DNA of 64,000 bases, taken from assembly GCA_001414345.1 (NCBI GenBank), contig LLCB01000129.1, positions 62,001 to 126,000 of the forward strand, written 5' to 3'. The notes beneath the pieces were generated by a model. That model saw only the letters and a list, made by a program, of their open reading frames with translations. It was not told the origin of the DNA and did not search any database. Both the position numbers and the translations under genes were made by a program. Below are positions 49,661-60,718 of the stretch, in pieces. Source of the DNA: Hymenoscyphus infarciens (taxonomy: Eukaryota > Ascomycota > Leotiomycetes > Helotiales > Helotiaceae). Each line of letters opens with the position of its first letter. Positions within the stretch are counted from its first letter, which is position 1.

Positions 49661-52656
49661 ATGGCTGAATCGGCAAAGATATCTATGTTGCCTACTCTGA
49701 TGGCCGGGCCGAGTCATAGTAATAGCAATGCCGCATCCAACAGCTTTGCAATGCCGCCGCCTCCAAATGCCGAACCGGAACCCGCTGCATCCATTGAGAG
49801 ACAGGGTGGACTTCCGCCACTGGAATCAATGAGAGCATATCGGGCATGTTTAAACTGTCGGAGTAGGAAGAGCAAGTGTTATTTGGAGGCGAATGGCGGA
49901 AGACCCGTGAGTTCCAATTATCCCGTCATCCTTGCAATAAAGACCGTACACACGGAGTGGGTATTGTCCGGGAACTTGCGTTTTTTATATAGTATCGTCT
50001 ATGTCTTCCAGGTTTGACCATATTCTCTCGTGTATTTGGCTTACTATGGTGTGCTAAAAATAATAGACTAATAATGTGACAGCCTTGTAGAAGATGCCAA
50101 CGAGAAGGCAAGGAGTGTGTTCTGGGTGAAAGTCACCGTGGGGGACGTCGAGTAAGAAAGAAGCCAAAACTCGATGACAATGCGGACCAAGATAATCAGA
50201 ATTCTCCTCCAAGTAACCACGATGATCTAGCCCTTATGAACAGCCCCAACTCAACATCCAATCCCGCTTTCTCTCCATCATCAATACCATTGCAGGGTGC
50301 TGTGTACAGTAATCCTCGGCAATCGCCTCATCAGCCAATATCACATTTCCAGAACTCATATAGTACTCGGTCAGCCGATCAAACATACGCATGGCCACAA
50401 CAACTAACACCTACGACTGCCGCAGATGCTCACAGTTCTATTCGGGTGGAAGAAAAACATGTGAGAATCTCTAGCGTTGTCAAAGTAAATCAAGCTAACC
50501 CTTGTACAAAGCTCAACGGCTCTAATACTCGTCCCTCGCTTCGCTCTCGACAGGAATCTCACGTTACCTTAACAACTAAATCAGCTGAAAGAACTGGTGT
50601 GCATGACAATATTGCTTCGGTAGACTTACAAAATCCATCTGATGCTTTAGATATCCTGGCTCAAGTAGCTCATACTGCCGATGATGGAGATTCGCCGCCC
50701 AGTGATCAGACTCCGAACCAAGCAAGGCATCATCAGACAAGCTCAATTGAAAGCCTCCACAATCCCCTTCCTACGAACCCGGAATCTTACTTTCATTACA
50801 AGCCCGTGCAAGATGGAATGATCAATCCAGAGATGATTTACCATTTGTTTTCAAGGTAAGCTTTCAAAATGTGACAATGTTGAATTTCTTGCTAAGGAAT
50901 TATAGCTACGAAGAATTCTTCCATCCATTCTTCCCAATTATCCCGCAAGAGACCTTTGATCGTACAAGACTTCCGTGGATGTCTCGCAATGAACCTCATT
51001 TATTCTCCGCTATCCTCACGGTCGCTTCCAAAGATCAAGAACGAGTGCATCAAGTTTGCTATGACCACAATCAACAACTCGTGTCTATGATCTTATCGGG
51101 TGCAGATGCAGACGTTGAAGCGGTTGAAGCACTGCTGCTGCTGTCACAATGGGTATCTCATCGGCCCCAATCCACTCTTGCTGTTGGTCGGGGTGAAGAA
51201 GATCGTGTTGCTTGGATGTATATCGGGACTGCTTTACGACTCGGATACTTTCTCGGAATTGATCGGGCCTCCTTCAAAAGCGATCCCAATGAGGACCAAG
51301 CAATCTTCAATCGCAAAAGACTCGTATGGTCGGCATGCTATATTTGCGATCGACAAGTCTCTGTCCGAATCGGAAAAGGATTCTGGTCTCGAGGCCCTGG
51401 TCCTTTATCCGGACTTCGGTCTAGTGATTTTCCTACTCTTCAACCTCCACCGAATTCTCAAAGTTCCGATGATTGGAGTCGGATTTTTCAAGCTAATCTC
51501 GAGTTGACACAAATATTTGGCAATGTACACGATATTCTCTACTCTTCGAAAGGTCATGGATGGAAGGAAATGTTGGAGGGTAGATATACGAAGTATCTGG
51601 ATGACTTCCGGACGAGTATTAGGAATTGGCATGAGCTTTGGGGTGATTTCAGCTGTAAGCATCAGCTATGCATCGTTCCTCCTATATATTATTAACATTA
51701 GATAGGCTCTCCGAGGTTGAAAGCAAGTTTGTTATTGACGTACGATTACCTCCGGTTATATGTCAATGCATTTGCATATCAAGCCACTATCTCAAGAGCT
51801 CTCACTTTTCAACGAGATAGCCAACGGACCCCAAATCGCCCAATGCCACTGATAGACGCTTCGGCTTCCGACGCACGATTTATATATGAGGCAGTTGACG
51901 CAGCAAAATCCTTATTATCCACTTTCAATACTTTTGTTGACCCGGAAACACTTCGATACATGCCATCATCCTACTATCTTTTCATCATCTACAGCGCCGT
52001 CTTCCTCTACAAGGTAAACAAGAATTTCCATTCCTCTCCCCTCTTGAATTCCGTGCAAGACTATACAAAAGATTGTCTTGAATCTAATCTTCTCACAGGC
52101 AAGGTCAACCACCACAATGACCGAAGAAGAGAGAACTGTAGTCCGTCAAATGGTCCAACAAACAATTGAACGCCTCGAAAAAGCCTCCGTAGGCGCCAAC
52201 GGAATGGGCTCCCGCTACGCCCGTCTCCTCCAACTCCTCTGGCGCAAAGCCCCCAAAAGAACAAATCGTGACCCCCAAAACATCGACAATAAATACAGCA
52301 TGAACCCCACTCACACACAATACGATCAACCAGGCGGCTTCACACCAATCCGCATCAATAACGGAAACGGAATTAACGGGGTAAATGGCAGCTCACAGTT
52401 TCAATCTCAACCTAGACAAACTGGTACTGGAACTTTCAGTTGGTTGGATCTGGGCGCAACGTGGAATTTCGCGACGCAGAATAATAGCGTTAGTGCTAGT
52501 CAAGGGGGGGAGAGTGTGGATTTGGAGAATGGCGGGATTGGGATTGGAATGGATATTGATGGGATGAGTCCTTCGAATTTCAATTTTGGCGATATCGGGT
52601 TGTTGAGTGCGGATTATTCTCTGTTGGAGGGGGATAATCCGAATTTGCTCTTTTGA
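49661..52656 (+). CDS. Zn2Cys6 (fungal binuclear cluster) transcription factor with fungal_trans middle homology region
   Basis: Exons 49661-49906, 50083-50855, about 50898-51653, about 51705-52012 and about 52100-52656; joins keep frame. The zinc cluster is split by the first intron: CLNCRSRKSKC is followed by PCRRCQREGKEC, giving six cysteines, and then a basic stretch HRGGRRVRKKPK. A low-complexity linker follows, then the fungal_trans region (YEEFFHPFFPIIPQETFD; MYIGTALRLGYFLGIDRASF). The C-terminal part has ERTVVRQMVQQTIERL, SRYARLLQLLW and a Gly/Asn-rich tail. About 870-900 residues, normal for the class. The overall layout recalls regulators of secreted-protease genes (PrtT-like), but I would not name the target genes. 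A nuclear DNA-binding regulator is secure. Convergent with the transporter gene. Confidence 0.85.
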
Positions 52657-52938
52657 GGGGGGTATGTAGGTGCTAGGTGTAAAGCGCGTGATAGATGAGG
52701 ATTTCGTGCTGGGGGTGTTCCTCATTTTCGGGATTTAGGGCGTGAAGGTGTTGCAAAAGTTTACAGTGTGTACAGCAAGTTGTCGAGTTTTTTCTCGCGG
52801 GAACGACGAAAAATAATGTATCTACTCATGTACAAATATCAAATCATCACAGAACTGGTGGCACTACCATGCAGCCGCCGAAGGAGGCGTTACCAGGGAA
52901 AGATGAATATAGCTAAGGTCACTTTGCCACCCCAAAGT
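52657..52938. terminator. Convergent 3' region between regulator and transporter genes
   Basis: About 280 bp between two stop codons on opposite strands; must hold both polyadenylation regions. An AATAATGTAT-like stretch lies at about 52811-52820. No gene. Confidence 0.35.
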
Positions 52939-54034
52939 CTACTGTTCCTTTTCCATCTCGGCCAACTCAATATCAGACTTCGGCCAAAGATGTGACAGAT
53001 CCCCCACAGGAAGTTTAAGCGTCATCCTCATCTCAGCAGCAATCATGACAACAGTAATATAATACCCCAAAAGCGCAACGATGAAAAATATCGCTGCCCC
53101 AGCCTATTCATATGTCAGCAATCCTCACCCCAGTCAAAAAACTCCAAGACAAGAAGGGGGAAACCTACCTTCTGCAACTTCAAAGCCATTTCAAAACCCC
53201 CCGTACTAACCTTCCAATAAGCCCCACTCAACACAAAGTTACTCGTAAACGCAAACAAGAAAATACTCGCAAACACAGTATTAGTCATCAGACTAAACAC
53301 AAAAATGGTGAATAACCAGAATCCCCAGAATAAGAGGTACAAAGCGATAGCAGCGTTGTAGGCTTTGCTAGCCGCTCCTTCAATTGGGTTTCCAGTTGTG
53401 GAATAGGAGGCGGCGATTCCCCAGCTGGGAGTTTGGATGACACCAAAGGAGAGCCAGAAGACGCCGAACATCCCACAAACCATCATGGAGAAGAAGTTTC
53501 CCATAATCCATTCGAATATGCAGGCGAGAAGGAGGAGGACGGGGCCCGTGAAGTAGAATATTCCGCTGTAGGGAGTGTGTTAGCGAGGTTGTGAAGGGAG
53601 GGTTGAGGGAGGTGGAAAGAGGGGGGCTTGTACACTACTCCCACAAGACTTGTGGCACCTCCCCATCCCATCAATACTGCTGCGAAGGTCAGAGATGATA
53701 GGACGAATCTGCAGAGGTTTAGCCGGGTGGTTCCCTACAGGGAAACTGGTATTCTTCACCCCATCAATCCCAATGGTGTTGGATTCGCGAATCGTTTTCT
53801 TAGATCCCCCGCGTTGGCAGTTTTAGGGGTGAGGTAGAGCTGGACATGTTGAGTTAATATACGCTTCTGCGTTGATACTATAAGTGAGAATAGGAATGCG
53901 AATTTGACCTTTTCAAAAAGCTCGGGGGAGATTGTCATCGCTCCTGCGGACTTGACATGCGATATCGGATGAATCCCAGCTTCCTCATCATTCCCATTTA
54001 TCTTCCTCTGAGTAGCGCTATTTATTGAAGACAT
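52939..54034 (-). CDS. GPR1/FUN34/YaaH family membrane protein (acetate/ammonium-type transporter)
   Basis: ATG at 54034 (MSSINSATQRKINGNDEEAG). After one intron comes LYLTPKTANAGDLRKRFANP with TPLGL, the family signature (NPAPLGL-type). Further exons give the GWGGATS segment, then EWIMGNFFSMMVCGMFGVFW, SYSTTGNP, LFWGFWLFTIFVFSLMTN and FAFTSNFVLSGAYWK. The end near 52939 reads PKSDIELAEMEKEQ. About six transmembrane helices and an N-terminal cytosolic tail are the normal layout for roughly 270-residue fungal Ato/Ady2 proteins, which import acetate or export ammonium at the plasma membrane. Several short introns; exact borders of the middle ones were not all fixed. Substrate is inferred from family only. 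Confidence 0.85.
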
Positions 54035-55070
54035 GTTGACTTGTAATCCAGCCGCAAAATTTACAATGGAATTTCGGATGGATCCGACCCAATTTTTGTA
54101 GACGTAGCAAAAACAATCCAAGTCGAGAATCCGGCTAAACATATATATCCCCCATCACCACCCCTCCGTCCAACCAACAATGAAGAACCTCATTGGTGAA
54201 AAGCATCCTGCATGTCTTCTGTCCAAAAATGGAAAACAGCTCAATTACAAATATTGGACTCAGCAAGGTTCCGGTGAGATCATAGCAGGGTTTCCCCGCA
54301 CCCTACCCCCCTTCATCGTCTAACGGTGGCCAATAAGCGAGCCTGCCAACGAGTATTTCCCAAGCCCAAGAATCTCAAGTTGAAAAGTACCCCAGGAATA
54401 GTTCGTACCAAGGAATGGAATGTCGGTAGCTGGTATCAGCACTACTGTAAGCACTGCAAGCAACTGCAAGAGTGTTCCGTCAAAATGAAGTCCAGGAGAG
54501 GTGCTGGTTAGACATAGGGGCGTCGTATATGATGACAATGATTCGCGAGACAAGGAAAAATCGCATCAATTCGATATGTTTGGGCATTAAGCCCACTCGA
54601 AAACCACGGGGGGTAAAGTTCAAAAGAAGACAAATAAGAAAGAAGGTGGGATCCGTGAAAGAATTTCTCCCACTTGGGCGAGAAGTACATGCTCTGACAA
54701 AAGTTATGCTGAGCACAGAATGCCAGTTCGTAGCGGTAAGAAGTTCACCAATAGAACCACGGATACCATATGGAATTCAAATACTTGCCGTTCTCCAACC
54801 TGTTGCAACCACTACTGTGAGTATGCCAGCACCACTATGCAGGTGCCCAAGTTGCGGCTGTAACCCACACCAAAAACCCCCAAACAGCCGTTGAAGTTGT
54901 GCTGAAGTTTGGTACTTGGTCGAGTAAGGGCTGCAACAAACTTCAACGTGCAGAACCCACCAGCCCGTACCAACCCGAATTGTATTTATTGTTTCCAACC
55001 AGACTCAGCTGAAGAATGTATGCCTTTCGAAGAGGCGAGTATTTTTACAGGTATCTTCTCATATCTTACA
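54035..55070. other. Intergenic region with weak, possibly decayed coding signals
   Basis: Between the transporter start and the lipoyl transferase stop. Minus-strand frames at 54480-54716 (a hydrophobic FFLVSRIIVIIYDAP stretch) and plus-strand frames at 54472-54894 are mutually exclusive and lack domains. Possibly a decayed membrane-protein gene; not supported well enough to call. Confidence 0.3.
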
Positions 55071-56411
55071 TCAGACCTTAGAAGTCAATCCGAACATACG
55101 GTTCAATTCCAAGATGAAATTATTTCTCAAGCCCCCTCCTGACAAATGCCCCCTAAACTGATCTTCTTCCGGAATAACATGTTTCGACCAATCTTTGATT
55201 TCATGTACTTTCAAGTTGTATTCAGACCAATCCTGTATTTTACAATGGTTCAAATTGTCCAAAAGCCCTTCAGGCGTCGAGGGGTGGATATTTCCCCTTT
55301 TCCGTGTAGTATGGAAAGCGCTTATGACTGCGTTGCGGGCAACGAACGAGAGATACAAAGATTGATTGAGATCTGGCTTGGGGATGTGCTAAAAAAAAGT
55401 AAAATTAAATGCACGAACGAAAATAATGAGCAGAGTGAACTTACACCTTCTACCAACTCTTCCGTCTCGGGCGGTATTGGGTAGGAGAAACGGAACTGGG
55501 GCGTTTGCCCGTATATCCAATCCGGTGACTATCGCTATGTGAGTAAAGTGTATAGTTGAGGATTTAGGGACACAAACTCTCAACTCGTTGATCCCCTTCA
55601 TGATCTCTGGTACACTTCCTTCTTCTTCCCCAACCAGGACGGGTTTTACAGCGCCATACATTTCCTTAAACTCCCTGACCACAGCCTCCTCAAAATCTTC
55701 ATTTTGCACCTCGACATTCGCAATGGGCGAACTGACACTATCCACGCCCCTAGCCTTTATATATCTTTTCGCCGGACTCTTCAAGAATTTCCCAATATTC
55801 CTCAAATTCGGCGAATTCAACAGACAAGTTCCATGATGTACACTCCGTAATCTCGTAAGCTTGTACGCACTACCAGAAACCTTCAATGGCGTTTCTGACT
55901 CGGGAGAATCCAGCACAATATCATGTCGCTCATTGACCCTGACCCTCTCAACGTCCAAACTACGCAATGCTCGTACCACCATCTGCGCATGTATATCTCG
56001 ATCGAACTTCCCCGTGGGGCAGATGACGCTGTAGTTCACGTTCCCTTCATCGTGCCAGACTGTTCCGCCGCCGGATCTTCTGCGTACGAGGTCGGGTTTT
56101 AAGGGACTGTTTCGGAGGCGATAGAGGTTGCATTCTACCCATGGGTTTTGGTTTCTACCGATTATTATGCTTGGGGAGTTGGTGTAGAGGAAGAGGATCG
56201 TGGAGTCGGGTGGGGATTTGGTGAGGAGGTGATGTTCGATTGAGAGATTGAGGTACGGGGAGCGACTTCGAGAGAGGTAGATTTGGGTCTTTGCGTTGGG
56301 GATTTGGTGGAGGGAGGATTGGAAGCGAATATGCCATTTTGGTTTTGAGGTTGATGTCAATTTGTACGCATTGATGAAGGAGAGGAGGGTTGAGCCTCTG
56401 GAGGGTGACAT
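55071..56411 (-). CDS. Lipoate/octanoate-protein transferase (LplA/Lip3-like), mitochondrial
   Basis: Three exons join in phase: 56411-55578, 55528-55445 and 55388-55071, giving 411 residues. The biotin/lipoate ligase fold shows the signature RRRSGGGTVWHDEGNVNYSV and the substrate-Lys loop KVSGSAYKLTR followed by HHGTCLL. The second exon gives the conserved DWIYGQTPQFRFSYP, which only appears in frame after splicing and so confirms the intron. The last exon carries the small accessory C-terminal domain. The N-terminal 35 residues are Ser/Thr/Lys-rich without acidic residues, consistent with a mitochondrial presequence. In yeast the homologue moves octanoyl or lipoyl groups to E2 subunits and H protein of dehydrogenase complexes. 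Divergent from chorismate synthase, sharing a 0.6-kb promoter region. Confidence 0.9.
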
Positions 56412-57026
56412 TTGGAAAATAGATGTTTGCTGGTCTACAAGGTACCTTTTCTAATCTCAGCCTCGCGATGGTCTGTAAAAGCGGCAGTAGGTAATTGCTT
56501 CGGGTTCCTATCGAACTCCAAATTCCACAAGTACTTTCGAGAGCATTCAGGTAATTACCTCAAATGGTTTGAACAATCTAGAATGTTTTTATTTATCCAG
56601 ACCTCTTTCAAAAACATATCAATTTGAATATTTTGGGTTTCCTACCTGCTCAGTTAGAACATACTGCGGCTTTATCTATCCACTCCTAGAGTTCGCCTCG
56701 CTTTGTTATCTCATAGCCTTTGTTAGGTTAAAAATAAGAGCCAAACCAATGGCTCACTTACTACCATTTAGATATACTTTAGAAAAGTTCAAGCTGGCTA
56801 GTAATCCAATCCAGAAGAGAGTCCGGCGGGACGCCGGCGTTGACACCGGACCGAGCTCGGGTTTGACTCACCGATTATCGCCCGGCCTTCAAGGTTTCTT
56901 TGTAGAATTGGAGTCACTGACAGAAAAAAAGTGTACAACACCACATCAGCTCATTTCACTCGCTCTTTCCGCTTGCCCTCCTTCTCTCCATTAACAAAAC
57001 ATTGGGAACTTCCCATCACCTTCAAA
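56412..57026. promoter_or_regulatory. Divergent promoter region, lipoyl transferase / chorismate synthase
   Basis: 615 bp between the two starts. Balanced composition with a GC-rich patch at 56820-56860 containing the palindrome-like GGCGGGACGCCGGCG. The plus-strand frames inside have no domain and are taken as chance. Confidence 0.5.
56864..56870. promoter_or_regulatory. Gcn4/Cpc1 (cross-pathway control) binding site
   Basis: Perfect TGACTCA, 157 bp upstream of the chorismate synthase ATG. Gcn4/Cpc1 activates aromatic and other amino-acid genes in fungi through this heptamer. A one-mismatch GGAGTCA lies at about 56913. Confidence 0.6.
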
Positions 57027-58339
57027 ATGTCAACCTTTGGACATTTCTTCAAGGTTACCACGTATGCCACCCAATGTTACCCCTCCTTGCGCCTACTAAC
57101 ATTTTTCTCTCTAGCTATGGCGAATCGCATTGCCCCTCGGTGGGATGTATTGTCGATGGAGTTCCTCCTGGAATGGAACTCACCGAAGAAGATATCCAAC
57201 CTCAGATGACTCGACGAAGACCAGGCCAAAGTGCCCTCACCACACCCCGCAATGAGCAAGATATAGTCCAGATTCAATCTGGCACCGAGTTCGGCGTCAC
57301 CCTGGGCACGCCAATTGCGATGGTAGTACGAAACAAAGATCAACGGCCAAAAGACTACGGAAATTCAACAATGGATCTCTACCCACGACCGAGCCATGCG
57401 GATTGGACATACTTGGAGAAATACGGAGTAAAGGCAAGCAGTGGTGGTGGACGAAGCAGCGCACGAGAAACAATTGGACGGGTGGCAGCAAGTGCAATTG
57501 CAGAGAAATACTTGACATTAGCGCACGGCATTGAGATTGTGGCTTTTGTATCGTCGGTAGGAGGAATTCATATGTTCCCACCTTCGGCGACGCACCCAAC
57601 GCCTTCTACGAACCCAGCTTTCCTTTCCTTGATCGAGACGGTGACACGAGAAAAGGTGGACGAGTTTGTGCCCGTGCGATGCCCCGACCAGGCAGCTACA
57701 GACCGGATGGCGGAAGAAATTGCTGCATTTCGGGATCGAAATGATAGTATTGGAGGAACGGTGACTTGTGTCATTCGAAATGTACCAAGCGGGTTGGGAG
57801 AGCCATGTTTTGACAAAATGGAGGCGATGCTTGCTCATGCTATGCTGAGTATTCCTGCTACAAAGGGATTTGAGATTGGTTCGGGTTTTGGGGGTTGTGA
57901 GGTTCCTGGATCAATACACAACGATCCTTTCGTCGTGGCACCAGCGGTTCCTCCCATGGAGACGGGCGCGTCAAGAAACGGCGTTCCTAGACCGAAGTTG
58001 ACCACGAAAACGAACAACTCTGGGGGGATTCAAGGTGGTATTACGAATGGGGCACCAATTTACTTTCGCGTGGGATTCAAACCTGCCGCAACGATCGGCC
58101 AGGCCCAAGAAACCGCAAGGTACAATGGGGATGATAGCGGGGTTCTGGAGGCAAAGGGAAGACATGATCCATGTGTCGTCCCACGGGCTGTACCAATCGT
58201 GGAGGCTATGGCTGCATTAGTTGTGATTGATGCACTGATGTCTCAACAGTCGAGGCAGGTATCGAGAAGTCTACTTCCTCCCTTGAAGAAGAAAGATGTT
58301 GCTACGGGCGAGAAATTGGTTGGCGTTAACGGTGTTTAA
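57027..58339 (+). CDS. aro2: Chorismate synthase (last step of the shikimate pathway)
   Basis: Exon 57027-57061 ([11 protein letters not shown]...) and exon 57115-58339 join across a 53-nt intron (branch CTACTAAC, acceptor CTCTAG) to give [18 protein letters not shown], the invariant N-terminus of the family. 419 residues, close to other fungal enzymes. Other family signatures: [50 protein letters not shown], and [13 protein letters not shown] near residue 330. It converts 5-enolpyruvylshikimate-3-phosphate to chorismate using reduced FMN; fungal enzymes carry their own flavin reductase activity. Cytosolic. Upstream Gcn4/Cpc1 site fits amino-acid control. The in-frame ATGs upstream of 57027 are not used because the family N-terminus starts exactly here. 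Confidence 0.97.
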
Positions 58340-58883
58340 AATAGATAGAAAAATGGTGATCGCTTCTTTCAATGGCCATCCGCCCTTTATCCTCGAGTTC
58401 GTGATTGTTTCTAGTGCTTGGTCACTTCTTTTTGTGGTCCTACTAGTCGTTTCTCGGGTTCCTTGGGTTCCCTCTCTCTTAGGAAGTCAATTAGACCACA
58501 GTCGGACTGGCTTGAACATATTGATCTAGGGACTGAGAAGTTAGACGAGCTGGAAAGGAGAGTGTCTCGATTCATCACGTGTTGTCCATGACGAGGAGCC
58601 TAGGCACTTGACGCAGTGAGCAGTAATTCATTACCTTACAGGGTTTAGGTGGTGGAGGTAGACTCTCTAAAGACTATCGTACAATGATCAAGCATAATTG
58701 ATTGTCGCACGAGAGTTAGTAGATGCCTTAACTGTCAGGCGATAATCAAGGATTTTGAGGCTTAAAATCCTTAACTATTAAGCGAGCTTAATTCTTAAGA
58801 GAGAATTGATTATTAAAAGCCCTTACTTCTCAAATAACTCTTAAGAGTCAAAGCTCTTTGAGGCTAGTATAAGTATATACTAA

Positions 58884-58940
58884 CCGGAAGAACTATACTC
58901 TGGGCGGAAGCACTATACTCCGGGCGGAAGCACTATACTA
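58884..58940. repeat. Tandem repeat of about 20 bp, three copies
   Basis: Unit ACTATACTCCGGGCGGAAGC with minor changes, following TAACCGGAAGA. Directly followed by the palindrome TAGGCATATGCGCCTA. Confidence 0.7.
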
Positions 58941-59129
58941 GGCATATGCGCCTAGTAGACAGGGGTACTCGTACAACTCGGTATCGCTCGTAAACAATTA
59001 ACGTCAACGCTATTATAATATAAAGAAAGTATTCAACCGATTCAGCGAAAGTTATCCTACGCGCATTAGTCGGGGCCGTATCGGTATACTCCGTACGTGT
59101 ACTGCCCTTATTATAGTAAAGAAGCATGT

Positions 59130-59195
59130 ACCCCTGGCCCCACTGGCGCACCTGGCCCCTGCGCACCTGGCCCCTGCGCACCTGGCCCCTGCCGA
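59130..59195. repeat. 15-bp GC-rich minisatellite
   Basis: Unit GCGCACCTGGCCCCT repeated about three to four times, the first copy diverged (CCCCTGGCCCCACTG). Confidence 0.75.
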
Positions 59196-59228
59196 GGCTT
59201 AACCGATTCTAACTCTCAAGCGATTTTA

Positions 59229-59436
59229 CTATCCCCCCCCCTTAAGTATTTGTAAAGTGGGTCGAGTGGAGACTGGGGGAGGCTGTGTAAAGTCCTGGTA
59301 AGGTTAGGGTTTTTAGCTAATAGAAGCTTCTTTACCATTCTATTTTTTGACTTTGACTCTGCTTATTGGCTCAGCGCTTTGACATTACACAGGACCCGCA
59401 AAGTGGGGATTACATATACTTAAGGGGGGGGGATAG
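59229..59436. mobile_element. 208-bp MITE-like inverted-repeat element flanked by a 19-bp direct repeat
   Basis: Ends CTATCCCCCCCCCTTAAGTA and the complement TACTTAAGG...GGGATAG give terminal inverted repeats of about 26 bp. Identical TAACTCTCAAGCGATTTTA copies lie at 59210-59228 and 59437-59455. No coding capacity. Confidence 0.6.
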
Positions 59437-60718
59437 TAACTCTCAAGCGATTTTAACTCTTGGCTCTCAAGAAAAACTTAAGCCTCAGGCATGAAGGCGA
59501 TTATCTTTAGAGGCCCCGTGACATTCGGATAATCAAGACGCTTTGACCCTCGTCTGAGAGTCTATTGAGAGTCCACTGGCCCCACCAAAACCCTTCAAGG
59601 TAGTCTCCCGAATATAGTTTGTATGATATCACAGTGCTCTATTAAATCCCACTCATTGATATAAGGTCATGAAATTGGTTATGTTATTTACCTCTTTAGC
59701 TCCACTTTACTCTAGAGAATTGGAAACTCGTTGTTGATATTAGAAGACACGGCGTTCTGATTCTCTATCTTGACTTGGATTACAGAAGAGTAGAGAAAGA
59801 CTTACTAAGAAATATGTGGAATTGAAAACTCTCTTCTTTTAACTTTACTCTCTCCTTTTTCTAGAAGAAGTAAGTTATGTTCTTATTTCTACTGAAAAAA
59901 TTAGAATTTTTTACTTATCTTTACTCTTCTAATATAACTTTAATATGTTTTCTTTCTCGATTAATCAGTTCTCTTCTTTTAACTCTAATTCTCTTTCTAT
60001 CTAGAAGAGAATAATCAATTTAGTTGTTTTTGCTAAAGAAGAGCTCTTACTTATAAAATGAAGTTTTAATATCTTAATCTAATAATAATTCATAAATTTT
60101 AGGGTTTTAGTACGGGTTTTAGTACTAGTAACAAATTTGGAGATATCTAATAGGTGGACACGGGCGACCCTGTAACAACAAATTGCAAAGAGACAACAAA
60201 ATTGTGAATTGACGCGCAGGATACTGATTTACCATTCCCTTGAGTCTTCTTATATTTTCATGTGGTTTCCGTCGAATTATACGAATTAAATATACGCGTT
60301 GATACACCTTATAGCCACAGCGAGCACTGTGCAGGCAGGAGCTAAGGTTACCCATGAGGAAGGAACCCCGCATCTTCCAAACCCTCGCTTCCCCCCGCCC
60401 CTTTTCCTTTTCCTCTTCCTCTTTCTCTTCCTCTTCTACTTTCACATATCAACCTTTCTTCTCCCTCGTCGATGCTATCCATCTCCATCACCCTGAACCC
60501 GGGCAAGGCGCTCACCAACACACCAACTTCTCGGGAAGAATCTCGAGGAAAGATCCTGTATCCATACACGTTCTCACACGTTGAGATGGAACAGTTTTTG
60601 AGAGTAAATCTTTCAATCACATTGTTTCCACGTGGCGTTGGCTGTAGGTTCAATTCAAGGGGTTGGGGACGTTGTTAATTGAAATATCGCGAGTTATCAT
60701 GTCCAATGCCTGCCTATC

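Larger units (their letters stand above)
58340..60718. other. Repeat-bearing intergenic region, no supported gene
   Basis: Contains tandem repeats at 58884-58940 and 59130-59195, a 208-bp inverted-repeat element at 59229-59436, an AT-rich stretch at 59690-60110, and pyrimidine-rich DNA (CTTCCTCTTCCTC) near 60400-60440. Frames here are short and of low complexity. The right end is the 3' flank of the NRPS-like gene. Confidence 0.45.

Noticed and set aside
54326..55142. Several frames on both strands upstream of the lipoyl transferase stop
   Set aside because: Short, overlapping, without family resemblance. At most a decayed gene.
58933..59181. Minus-strand frame of 82 codons beginning with RGQVRRGQVR repeats
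   Set aside because: Its repetitive start is just the 15-bp minisatellite translated.
60125..60653. Glu/Lys-rich minus frames and matching plus frames near 60.1-60.65 kb
   Set aside because: They translate a CTTCCTCTT pyrimidine tract; low complexity.
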